Part shown: positions 1-5,617 of the stretch, piece after piece
Position numbering within the stretch: position 1 is the first letter of the stretch
Layout: each line of letters starts with the position of its first letter
The notes under the pieces: model-generated
Database searches by the model: none
Seen by the model: the letters and a program-made list of their open reading frames with translations, nothing else
What the model was told of the DNA's origin: nothing
Assembly (NCBI GenBank): GCA_900754435.1
Contig: CAAECT010000142.1
Location: forward strand, 1 to 8,144
Length of the DNA stretch: 8,144 nt
Source: an uncultured Collinsella sp.
GTDB taxonomy: Bacteria; Actinomycetota; Coriobacteriia; Coriobacteriales; Coriobacteriaceae
Direction of reading: 5' to 3'
Program-made: the position numbers and the translations under genes

Positions 1-204
1 AATCACCTCGTCGGACGTGCCGCACAGCGCCACGCTCGCAGCCCCCGCGGCATCGATAATCTCGAGCGGCGTGTAGCTGCACAGAAAACCGACCAGGCGA
101 TTACCCGCCTGCTTATAATCCTTGACGCGAATAAACGCCGCCTTGCGTTGCTCGTTGAACTCCTCAAACGTGGACGGCAACGGCTGCTCAATATTTTCCG
201 ACAT
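1..204 (-). CDS. Double-cubane / 2-hydroxyacyl-CoA dehydratase family protein, N-terminal part
   Basis: The first 68 codons of a gene running off the left edge. The start is ATG at 204-202, with AAGGAG at 214-209 four bases upstream. The segment reads STFEEFNEQRKAAF, then KQAGNRLVGFLCSYTPLEII, then AGAASVALCGTSDEVI. This is the N-terminal pattern of the HgdB-like family as in E. coli YjiM: a helical opening, V-G-x-x-C-x-Y/F-x-P-x-E-I, then the A-A-G-A...L-C-x-T-S-D-E strand. It matches the same region of the neighbouring complete gene (KIVGSFCVYVPEEIVLACDG, then GLCSGADW), so the two are paralogues in tandem. Family members bind an iron-sulfur cluster, or a double-cubane [8Fe-9S] cluster, and use ATP-driven low-potential electrons for difficult reductions. 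The substrate cannot be told. It lies 154 nt downstream of its paralogue on the same strand, probably in one operon. The cluster-binding cysteines lie mostly beyond the window. Confidence 0.82.
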   Translation of the reverse strand, partial: MSENIEQPLPSTFEEFNEQRKAAFIRVKDYKQAGNRLVGFLCSYTPLEIIDAAGAASVALCGTSDEVI

Positions 205-241
205 ATAACTCCTTAACAAACCTTTTAACCAACCAAGGAAA

Positions 242-343
242 CGGCTTTCCCAGGTGCCCAAGGTTGCCGTGAAAGAGGAGCGCCGCGTACTTTGGTATGC
301 AAGCGATGGTTTGAACGGCAAGATCGGGTGCTTGGGGAAGCCG
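242..343. other. Nested inverted repeats between the two reductase genes (possible structured RNA)
   Basis: Three helices are nested in the 154-nt gap. 242-250 pairs with 336-343 (CGGCTTTCC with GGAAGCCG, one bulged base). 258-262 pairs with 331-335 (CCAAG with CTTGG). 264-270 pairs with 315-321 (TTGCCGT with ACGGCAA). A small hairpin at 285-300 (GCGTAC-TTTG-GTATGC) sits in the apical loop; its one non-Watson-Crick pair is G-U on the plus strand and A-C on the minus strand. The three main helices work on either strand, although the flanking genes are read on the minus strand. No T-tract follows, so it is not an obvious terminator. It could be an intercistronic processing or stability element, or chance in GC-rich DNA. 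Confidence 0.3.
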
Positions 344-358
344 CTGGACCGGATAGCC

Positions 359-1642
359 CTAAATGGTTTCCAAGAAAGCCTCAATCCTGGTTTGCAGTTG
401 GCCTGCATCCTCGCCGGCGTAGTCGGTCGTGATGTGCATAAACGGGATGCCGGCCTCTTCGGCGGCCTTCTCCACGGCAAACGACTCCATCTCGTAGAGC
501 GTGCAGAACTGCAAGGCCACGTCGACGATGCCGTCGGCATGCAGGTCCTTGGCCATCTGGACAATGTCCTTCATACGCTGGTCGTTGGGCGCAAAGACGG
601 CGCAGTTGATCTTAAAGTAGCGCTCGGCGATGGCGTCGAGCATCTCGTCAACCGTCTCACCGGACTCGTCGACCAGGTCCTTGTAGTAGCGCGAGCCCGT
701 GCAGGACTCCTCGCCCACCACGACGCCGCCGGCCTTCTCGATGAGGTTGAACAGCTTCCAGTTGGGCACGGCCATGGGCGTACCGGTGTACAGGATGCGC
801 TTGGTGCCCTTGGGCGCCACACCCTCGCCGGCCTCAACGCGCTGCTCGCACTCAGCCGCCATTTCGTTGATGGCGCCGGTCAGACGCGGCGTGTCATCCA
901 TAAAGGCGGCCTGAACGGTCAGCAGGCTGTCGAGACCGCTGATGGGCGCCGGATCGGCAGCGCGGGTCGCAGCCAGACGCTGCAGGGCGCGACGCTTCTC
1001 GTTGACGGCGTGGATGGCAGCCTTCAGGCGCTCAGGCGTAATCGTGACGCCGCACTCTTCCTCGATCTTGGCGGCAAGCATTTTAACCTCGGCCTTCCAG
1101 GTCACGAGCGTCGACTCGTCGTGCACGTTGGGAATATCCATGACGTACATGTTCTTTTGCGTGGCAAAGAACTCGTAGGCCTTCTTCTTGCCATCGCAGG
1201 TGTTCTCGCCTACCACCAAGTCACTCGACTCAATGTAGGGGCAGACCTCGCCCAGCTTAAAGCCGGCAAAGCTCTTGATGAGCGGGCAGGTGTTGCGCGG
1301 CAGATGCTCCTCGACCTTGTCGGTCGCCCAGTCGGCACCCGAGCACAGACCAACGGGAATGCCGTCACAGGCAAGTACGATCTCCTCGGGCACGTACACA
1401 CAGAACGAACCGACGATCTTGGTGGCCTCGCCGGCCTCCTTCTTGTCGAGCATCTCCTTAATACGGCCGCTGTGGATGTTGGTGGCGACAAAATCCAGGT
1501 AGGACGTGGACTTGGGGCGATTGTTCTGCGTCAGGAACATATCGCCGTACATCTGGCCCACGGCGCCCAGCAGCATGTCGTGGTCGGCAAGATTCATGCC
1601 GAGGCTCTCCCACATCGGATGGAAATCAAATTCTTCAGCCAT
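359..1642 (-). CDS. Double-cubane-cluster reductase (YjiM-like; 2-hydroxyacyl-CoA dehydratase family)
   Basis: A complete 427-residue protein of the HgdB-like family, closest in pattern to YjiM / double-cubane cluster proteins. Family members bind an [8Fe-9S] double-cubane cluster and, after ATP-dependent activation by a partner ATPase, reduce small molecules; the physiological substrate is mostly unknown. Hallmarks are LPRNTCPLIKSFAGFK (C119), GEVCPY (C134), SDLVVGENTCDGKKK (C149), VVGEESCTG (C314), INCAVFAPNDQR (C347) and LQFCTLYEMES (C380). Those six cysteines match the positions I recall as conserved in YjiM and would suit three ligands per cubane. The protein has about 43 extra N-terminal residues (to about NNRP) before the region shared with its partial paralogue. 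The start is ATG at 1642-1640, with GAGGGG at 1655-1650 upstream. A long leader with a small ORF and possible sequestration of the ribosome binding site precedes it. The companion ATPase activator is not in the window. The family call is firm; the reaction is not known. Confidence 0.9.
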   Translation of the reverse strand: MAEEFDFHPMWESLGMNLADHDMLLGAVGQMYGDMFLTQNNRPKSTSYLDFVATNIHSGRIKEMLDKKEAGEATKIVGSFCVYVPEEIVLACDGIPVGLCSGADWATDKVEEHLPRNTCPLIKSFAGFKLGEVCPYIESSDLVVGENTCDGKKKAYEFFATQKNMYVMDIPNVHDESTLVTWKAEVKMLAAKIEEECGVTITPERLKAAIHAVNEKRRALQRLAATRAADPAPISGLDSLLTVQAAFMDDTPRLTGAINEMAAECEQRVEAGEGVAPKGTKRILYTGTPMAVPNWKLFNLIEKAGGVVVGEESCTGSRYYKDLVDESGETVDEMLDAIAERYFKINCAVFAPNDQRMKDIVQMAKDLHADGIVDVALQFCTLYEMESFAVEKAAEEAGIPFMHITTDYAGEDAGQLQTRIEAFLETI

Positions 1643-1645
1643 GAC

Positions 1646-1741
1646 GGTTCCCCTCTCGAATCAAAAATGAATAGCTACGGTATTGCTGCACGGTGGGGGG
1701 CGAAAACCCGACCGCGCCTAAACCCGGAATTTTGGGGAACC
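1646..1741 (-). promoter_or_regulatory. Leader RNA segment that can sequester the reductase ribosome binding site
   Basis: In the minus-strand RNA, GGUUCCCC (1741-1734) is perfectly complementary to GGGGAACC (1653-1646), which contains the Shine-Dalgarno bases of the gene starting at 1642. Between the two arms lies a stable hairpin at 1717-1688. Its 7-bp outer stem is GCGCGGU with ACCGUGC, including one G-U wobble, followed by GGG-UUUUCG-CCC. The wobble is a valid pair only in the minus-strand RNA (A-C on the plus strand), which fits a function in the reductase mRNA. The arrangement resembles a translational switch with an ON state (binding site free) and an OFF state (paired). No known riboswitch consensus was recognised. 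Confidence 0.4.
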
Positions 1742-1778
1742 TGCTTTGCAGCTGATTATTTAGTTGTGCGTCGTCTCT

Positions 1779-1818
1779 CCCGGAGCCGTGAACATACCTG
1801 CTCATATGCGGCTCCGAG
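1779..1818 (-). promoter_or_regulatory. Leader hairpin overlapping the end of the leader ORF
   Basis: The minus-strand RNA forms a 10-bp stem: CUCGGAGCCG (1818-1809) with CGGCUCCGGG (1788-1779), including one G-U wobble. The 20-nt loop can add a short CAUA/UAUG helix. The 5' arm covers the last codons of the 22-codon leader ORF, so a ribosome finishing or stalling there would prevent the stem. No U-run follows, so it is not an intrinsic terminator by itself. As with the downstream hairpin, the single wobble is valid only in the minus-strand RNA. Confidence 0.45.
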
Positions 1819-1870
1819 CCATATATAGGGCACGCGCGGCAACGCGGCGAATGTATGTCATCTGCGGCAT
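1802..1870 (-). CDS. Possible 22-residue leader peptide
   Basis: A short ORF beginning at ATG 1870-1868 and ending with TGA at 1804-1802. It is preceded by an unusually good ribosome binding site, AAAGGAGG at 1886-1879, eight bases from the ATG and stronger than that of the reductase gene itself. The peptide begins MPQMTYIRRVAARALYMA and is rich in arginine (five of 22 residues) with two tyrosines. No known family is recognised. Its position, just after a candidate promoter and with its 3' end inside the stem of a hairpin, is what would be expected of a regulatory leader peptide or upstream ORF. It may instead be a chance ORF next to a purine-rich stretch. Confidence 0.38.
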   Translation of the reverse strand: MPQMTYIRRVAARALYMARSRI

Positions 1871-1900
1871 GTGCGCACCCTCCTTTACAAGTTAAGGTCA

Positions 1901-1929
1901 ACTATATCAACGGTCGTCGACCATGCGAA
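1901..1929 (-). promoter_or_regulatory. Candidate promoter for the reductase operon
   Basis: On the minus strand, a -35-like TTCGCA (1929-1924) lies 17 bp from a -10-like TATAGT (1906-1901). Initiation would be near 1894, about 24 nt before the leader ORF and 250 nt before the reductase start. The -35 is a partial match only, so the call is tentative. The upstream modC gene ends at 2072, and this is the best promoter-like pair in the gap. Confidence 0.4.
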
Positions 1930-1938
1930 CACCGTTGA
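1907..1938. promoter_or_regulatory. Inverted repeat bracketing the reductase promoter -35 (candidate operator)
   Basis: A perfect 8-bp inverted repeat, TCAACGGT (1907-1914) and ACCGTTGA (1931-1938), with a 16-bp spacer. One arm touches the candidate -10 and the other sits immediately upstream of the -35 hexamer, a classic place for a repressor or activator dimer. A further TCAAC half-site lies at 1898-1902, nine bases before the TCAAC at 1907. The binding protein is unknown. Confidence 0.4.
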
Positions 1939-1979
1939 CATTCGTACGACAGCCTCGTGTGCCGTCGTTTAATAAATAA

Positions 1980-1995
1980 TTATCTTAATTGATAA
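1980..1995. repeat. AT-rich inverted repeat in the modC-reductase gap
   Basis: TTATC-TTAATT-GATAA, with 5-bp arms, inside an AT-rich stretch (about 1970-2000) that contrasts with the GC-rich surroundings. It could be an upstream element or protein-binding site for the reductase promoter about 40 bp away. It could also be simple low-complexity sequence. No other gene is seen in 1939-2071. Confidence 0.2.
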
Positions 1996-2013
1996 GAGTT
2001 TGCCATCCCTCAT

Positions 2014-2041
2014 TCGGCGCGCGGCAAGACAAAGCCGCCGA
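2014..2041 (-). terminator. Possible 3' stem-loop after modC
   Basis: About 30 nt after the modC stop, the minus-strand RNA can fold TCGGC/GCCGA and GGC/GCC around a TTTGTCTT loop, with a 4-base bulge. This is a stable GC-rich stem. No T-run follows directly, so it is at best a weak or Rho-assisted terminator or a 3'-end stabiliser of the mod transcript. Confidence 0.3.
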
Positions 2042-2071
2042 GGCTTATATCCCCGACGGCATTACCCGGCG

Positions 2072-3142
2072 CTATCGACAAACCAAGTGGATTCTACTCG
2101 CATCGAAGTGCATGCGCAGCGTCTCGCCTGCTTGCGGCAGCTCGTCGACAGGCACGCCCACCTTGTTGACCTTCCACTGCAGACGCGTGGGCGCATCAGC
2201 GCGCGGCACGTCCAGCAGCACCAGGCGCTCAAAACGCGAATCGCTCACGCGGGCCACGTGCAAATCATAGCTGTTGCGTCCCCGCTCCGCGCGATTGTCA
2301 ACATGGAAGTAGCTTGCGCGAATGCCCAGGTACGCTGCATTATCGGGAACCTCGCGACCCACATTAAAGGTCATGCCCCAGTCGAGGGCCTCAACTTCTT
2401 CGTCGCCGATCTTGCGCGCCCGGCTTGTGTTCTTGCAGCCCGTCAGGCGCAGTGCCGCCAGCGTCTGCGGACGGCGGACCACGTCCTCGACGGAGCCGAT
2501 CTCCTCAACATGCCCGTCGTGCATCACGCAGATGCGCCCGCACAGGCGGCACGCTTCGTCGATGTCGTGGCTCACGTAGAGCACGGTGCGGTTGCATACA
2601 TCGAACAGGTCGAGCATGTTCTGTTCGAGGGCGCTCTTAAGATAGGAATCGAGTGCGCTCATGGGCTCGTCGAACATAAAAATGCCCGGATGCGCCGCCA
2701 CCATGCGGGCAAGCGCCACACGTTGTTGCTGACCGCCCGAGAGTCGCGCGGGATAGCGGTCGGCAAAATCGGACAGACCGAAAATGCCCAGATAGCGCTC
2801 GGCGAGCTTTTTGCGCGCGGCGGCGTCGCCCGCATCCTTTACACCGGCGCATACGTTATCGGCCACCGTCATGTTGGGAAACAGCTGATAGTTTTGGAAC
2901 AGCAGGGCGCATTTTCGCTCCTGGGGCGACAGGTTGATGCCCGTCGCCGAGTCAAAAAAGGTCACGCCGTTGACGACGATCTTGCCCTCGTCGGGCGTCT
3001 CCACGCCGGCGATGCAGCGCAGCGTACAGCTCTTGCCGCAACCCGAGGCACCGAGCAGCGCCACACGATCCTCGCCGGCCTCAAGCTGCATGTCGAGCAT
3101 AAACCCGGGATAGCGCTTTTTGATATCCAGAACGAGCGACAT
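2072..3142 (-). CDS. modC: Molybdate ABC transporter ATP-binding protein ModC
   Basis: A 356-residue ATPase that drives molybdate import from the cytoplasmic face of ModB. Visible motifs are Walker A GASGCGKS (31-38), Q-loop in LLFQNYQLFPNMT (Q83), signature LSGGQQQR (134-141), Walker B IFMFDEP (154-160), D-loop SALD, and switch histidine in YVSHDIDEA (H192). Residues from about 231 (LRLTGCKN onward) to the end form a C-terminal accessory region. By length and position it corresponds to the TOBE/Mop-type domain of ModC (whole length is close to E. coli ModC), though the sequence is divergent. YLGIRASYFHV resembles the IRPE-type strand of such domains. The start at ATG 3142 has GGGAGG ten bases upstream, lying within the 3' end of modB. 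Only three bases separate the modB stop from this start, implying translational coupling. Molybdate rather than another oxyanion is inferred from the ModA/ModB partners and the nearby cofactor genes. Confidence 0.93.
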   Translation of the reverse strand: MSLVLDIKKRYPGFMLDMQLEAGEDRVALLGASGCGKSCTLRCIAGVETPDEGKIVVNGVTFFDSATGINLSPQERKCALLFQNYQLFPNMTVADNVCAGVKDAGDAAARKKLAERYLGIFGLSDFADRYPARLSGGQQQRVALARMVAAHPGIFMFDEPMSALDSYLKSALEQNMLDLFDVCNRTVLYVSHDIDEACRLCGRICVMHDGHVEEIGSVEDVVRRPQTLAALRLTGCKNTSRARKIGDEEVEALDWGMTFNVGREVPDNAAYLGIRASYFHVDNRAERGRNSYDLHVARVSDSRFERLVLLDVPRADAPTRLQWKVNKVGVPVDELPQAGETLRMHFDASRIHLVCR

Positions 3143-3145
3143 GGC

Positions 3146-4588
3146 CTATCGACCTCCCTGCAAAGCGGCATCATCGCGCATGAGCTCGGCCAGCGCCTCG
3201 CGATCGATACGCAAGGCATCGCCGCCCGCCGGGTCGAGCGAATCGCCCTGTCCGGCAAGATCTTTGATCCGCTTGCGCTCCGCACGGGAAAGGCCCCGCT
3301 CGCGATACTTTTGCGAATGAGCGGTGTACATATTGATGAACAGGATGACCAGGAAACTGAACACGATTACGACGATGACCCAAAAGAGCGCCACCGACGT
3401 GTTGCCGCCCATCCACTCAAAGTAGATGGCGATGGGGATGGTCTGGGTAATGCCGGCGTAGTTGCCCGCAAAGAACAGGGTGCAGCCAAACTCGCCCATG
3501 GCACGCGCGAAGGCGAGCACCGTGCCGGCGGCAATCGAGGGCCAGCCAAGCGGCATCATGAGCTTGGCAAAGATGCGACGTTCGGACCATCCCAAGGTTC
3601 GCGCGGCGTCGAGCATCTGCGTGTCGAGGCTCTCGAAGGCTCCGAGCGCCGTGCGGTAGACCAGGGGAAACGACACCACCACGGCGGATATCACCGCCGC
3701 GGGCCACGTAAAGACGATCGAGATGCCATGCGCGATAAGCCACCGACCGACCCCGGTCGATCGACCAAACAGCATGAGGAGCAGAAAGCCGCAAACCGTG
3801 GGCGGCAGCACCATAGGGATGGTAAAGACCGAGTCGAGCAGGCCCTTGATACGGCTCGTAGTACCCATGGTCTTCCATGCGGCAAACAGGCCCAGCGCAA
3901 AGGAGATCAGCAGGGCGAGGCCGCTCGTTTTGATAGACACCCAAAACGGACGATAGTCGATGTCGCCCAAAAAGGAGGCCAAGGAGGTCAAGGGGCCCTG
4001 CTCATCCCGCAACACGACAGACGATGCCTCTACCATTTGAGCGCTATCAAGCCAACGCGCGCCGCCCTTGGCATCACCCGAGGCTGATGCAATCACCACA
4101 TAGCGGTCCCCATCCGCACCGCGCTCGTCAAAGCTATAGGTATACCCGCCGGCATCAAACGTTGTTTCCGCCGTGACATACCAAGGAAGATCCACGTCCC
4201 CCAGCTGCGCACCTCCCATGCAGTTTGCGCTGTCGAGCTCACAGACGAGGGCCTTGAGACCCGATACGCACTCGTTGTCCTGCGGATCCAACCCATACTT
4301 CTCGACCGCCTTGGGCGATATCCACACCACAACGCGATCGGCGGCAGGCGCCACTACAAGGTCCACGTCCTCTTCAACGGGAAACCGGTAGCCCTCAGGC
4401 TGGCCCTCCATGGCACGAGCGGTCCCCTTGGCCAACCGCTCAAAACCTTCGATCCCATAGGAAAGCCCATGAGCGGTCGCAGCAACCTGGGCCCCGTGCT
4501 CAGCGTCCCCGGCAAACGCAAATCCCGGCACCCAGCAAAGCGCGAAGGTCAAAGCACAGGCGACAAGCATGCGGAATCTATTAAGCAC
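3146..4588 (-). CDS. modB: Molybdate ABC transporter permease ModB with an N-terminal extracytoplasmic domain
   Basis: A 480-residue inner-membrane permease, about twice the usual ModB length (near 230). The permease core is roughly residues 210-425. It contains TM1 (VSIKTSGLALLISFALGLFA), LLDSVFTIPMVLPPTVCGF, the EAA loop DAARTLGWSERRIF...MPLGWP that docks ModC, VLAFARAMGEFG, and a last helix ALFWVIVVIVFSFLVILFI. Ahead of it is a signal peptide (NRFR, hydrophobic stretch, likely cleavage after GFAFA at residue 26). About 185 hydrophilic residues follow, with three cysteines (107, 116, 123). I recognise no family for that domain. E. coli ModB has its N-terminus outside, so an exported domain fits the topology. 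A charged tail of about 55 residues follows the last helix. The start is GTG 4588, chosen because GGAG lies six bases upstream and a clean signal peptide follows. The in-frame GTG at 4657, overlapping the modA stop, lacks both. Expression with modA and modC is expected. Confidence 0.9.
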   Translation of the reverse strand: MLNRFRMLVACALTFALCWVPGFAFAGDAEHGAQVAATAHGLSYGIEGFERLAKGTARAMEGQPEGYRFPVEEDVDLVVAPAADRVVVWISPKAVEKYGLDPQDNECVSGLKALVCELDSANCMGGAQLGDVDLPWYVTAETTFDAGGYTYSFDERGADGDRYVVIASASGDAKGGARWLDSAQMVEASSVVLRDEQGPLTSLASFLGDIDYRPFWVSIKTSGLALLISFALGLFAAWKTMGTTSRIKGLLDSVFTIPMVLPPTVCGFLLLMLFGRSTGVGRWLIAHGISIVFTWPAAVISAVVVSFPLVYRTALGAFESLDTQMLDAARTLGWSERRIFAKLMMPLGWPSIAAGTVLAFARAMGEFGCTLFFAGNYAGITQTIPIAIYFEWMGGNTSVALFWVIVVIVFSFLVILFINMYTAHSQKYRERGLSRAERKRIKDLAGQGDSLDPAGGDALRIDREALAELMRDDAALQGGR

Positions 4589-4594
4589 GAAAAG

Positions 4595-4598
4595 CTCC
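4595..4598 (-). promoter_or_regulatory. Ribosome binding site that sets the modB start
   Basis: GGAG six bases upstream of GTG at 4588-4586. It decides the start 23 codons downstream of the first possible in-frame GTG (4657). The 68-nt modA-modB gap also has a small CCGC-GTAGT-GCGG hairpin (4664-4652) and a T-rich stretch (about 4631-4618), too far apart to be a terminator. They could lower modB expression relative to modA. Confidence 0.6.
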
Positions 4599-4656
4599 AA
4601 GCGAATACAAGGACGAAGTGAAAAACAAAACGATGGAATTATCGCGCCAAGCCGCA

Positions 4657-5529
4657 CTACGCGGAAAGCTCAAAGCCGTACTTGGCCCAAATCTTCTGGG
4701 CCTTCTTGTTGGTCAGGCAGAAGTCGATGAACGCCTTGGCCTTGTCGGCGTGCTCGGAGCTCTCGGCAACGGCACCCGGGTACACGATGGGCTTGTGCGA
4801 GTCCTCGGGGCACACAAAGGCTTCCTCGATGCCGTCGTAGCGGAAGATGTCGGAGCTGTAGACAAAACCAGCCACGCAGTCGCCCGTAGAGACGTAAGAC
4901 GCAGCAGTGCCGACCTTGTCGGCCAGGGCCACCTTGTCGGCGATCTCGGGAGCATACTCGCCGTCGTCGCCCTCGGTACCGGTGTAGAGGCCCACGGAGG
5001 CCAGGGCCTGGTTGGCGTACTTGCCGGCGGGAACGGTCTTGGCGTCGCCAATGGCGATCTTGCCGTCCAGATTCGCGACGTCGGCGATGGCCTCGACCTT
5101 GGTGTCGGAGCCCTCGGCACGAATAATCACGAGATCATTGACGAACATGTCCTCACGTGTGTCGACGTCGACGAGCTCGGCGGCCTCGGCGTCGTCCATG
5201 GTGCCCTTGGAGGCCGTGATGAGCACGTCGACGGCGGCACCGGCGCGCATCTGCTCGACAAGGTCGCCAGACGCCTTAAACTGCGTGTCGGCAAACGTGG
5301 TGCCGGTCTGCTCGGTGTAGAGCTCCTGAACCTCGGGCAGAGCTTTCTCGAGCGAGTTGGCGGCAAAGACCTGCAGCTCGACAGCTTTCTTGGAAGATGC
5401 CTTAGCAGAACCGGCATCAGATCCGGCCGGCTCGGACGTCTTGCCGCCCGAGCAGCCGGCAAGACCAAGGCCGGCAGCGACGGCAGCAGAGAGCGAGACG
5501 AATCCGCGGCGAGAAACCATATCGAACAT
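4657..5529 (-). CDS. modA: Molybdate-binding lipoprotein ModA
   Basis: A 290-residue solute-binding protein that captures molybdate (and usually tungstate) outside the membrane and delivers it to ModBC. The N-terminus carries VSRRGFVSLSAAV followed by lipobox LAGC: a twin-arginine-like motif plus a lipoprotein signal, so the mature protein should be anchored at its cysteine, preceding an Ala/Ser/Gly linker. Binding-protein landmarks of the ModA family are FAANSLEKALPEV, KASGDLVEQMRAGAAVDVLITA, NDLVII, IAIGDAKTVPAGKYA, GDCVAGFVYSSD and the C-terminal IDFCLTNKKAQKIWAKYGFE. These match the serine, P-A-G and tyrosine positions that contact the oxyanion in known ModA proteins. The start is ATG 5529, with AAAGGG six bases upstream; the TTG two codons earlier abuts the ribosome binding site and is unlikely. 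It is first in the modABC operon, with its own promoter and candidate operators. Confidence 0.93.
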   Translation of the reverse strand: MFDMVSRRGFVSLSAAVAAGLGLAGCSGGKTSEPAGSDAGSAKASSKKAVELQVFAANSLEKALPEVQELYTEQTGTTFADTQFKASGDLVEQMRAGAAVDVLITASKGTMDDAEAAELVDVDTREDMFVNDLVIIRAEGSDTKVEAIADVANLDGKIAIGDAKTVPAGKYANQALASVGLYTGTEGDDGEYAPEIADKVALADKVGTAASYVSTGDCVAGFVYSSDIFRYDGIEEAFVCPEDSHKPIVYPGAVAESSEHADKAKAFIDFCLTNKKAQKIWAKYGFELSA

Positions 5530-5576
5530 GTTCAACCCTTTCGAACGCTATGCCCGGGCACCCCGCCGCAGGCTTT

Positions 5577-5592
5577 AATCTGCAATCAGATT
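5577..5592. promoter_or_regulatory. Perfect inverted repeat over the modA -10/start site (candidate repressor operator)
   Basis: AATCTG-CAAT-CAGATT, with perfect 6-bp arms, overlaps the downstream edge of the modA -10 box and the expected transcription start (near 5583). A protein bound here would block initiation, as ModE-type or other repressors do when molybdate is plentiful. In RNA it would sit at the extreme 5' end. The sequence does not match the E. coli ModE site as I know it, so the regulator is unknown. Confidence 0.45.
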
Positions 5593-5595
5593 ATA
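5590..5595 (-). promoter_or_regulatory. modA: modA -10 box TATAAT
   Basis: A perfect TATAAT on the minus strand, 60 bp upstream of the modA start codon. Seventeen bases further upstream (5618-5613) is CACTAC, a poor -35. A good -10 with no good -35, next to dyad sequences, suggests activator dependence or control by a bound factor. Confidence 0.6.
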
Positions 5596-5617
5596 CTTCC
5601 GTGCGAATAATGGTAGT

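Noticed and set aside
1700..1800. Resemblance to a glycine riboswitch (CTCCGGGAGAGAC)
   Set aside because: Only the opening purine-rich bases fit; the conserved core and the closing CTCTCAGG-like arm are absent.
254..1828. Plus-strand open frame (about 524 codons) opposite the reductase gene
   Set aside because: It mirrors the codon positions of the true minus-strand gene and reads into its leader; no family motifs.
1635..1901. 88-codon minus-strand frame with TTG start spanning the leader
   Set aside because: It has no ribosome binding site at the TTG, overlaps the reductase start in another frame, and conflicts with the much better positioned 22-codon ORF.
2000..4087. Long plus-strand open frame (about 695 codons) opposite modC/modB
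   Set aside because: It lies antisense to two well-supported ABC transporter genes, has no ribosome binding site and no recognisable domain; open frames opposite high-GC genes are common.
5551..5560. Palindrome TGCCCGGGCA in the modA leader
   Set aside because: Only 10 bp in GC-rich DNA, and as RNA it leaves a 3-bp stem; too short to call alone.
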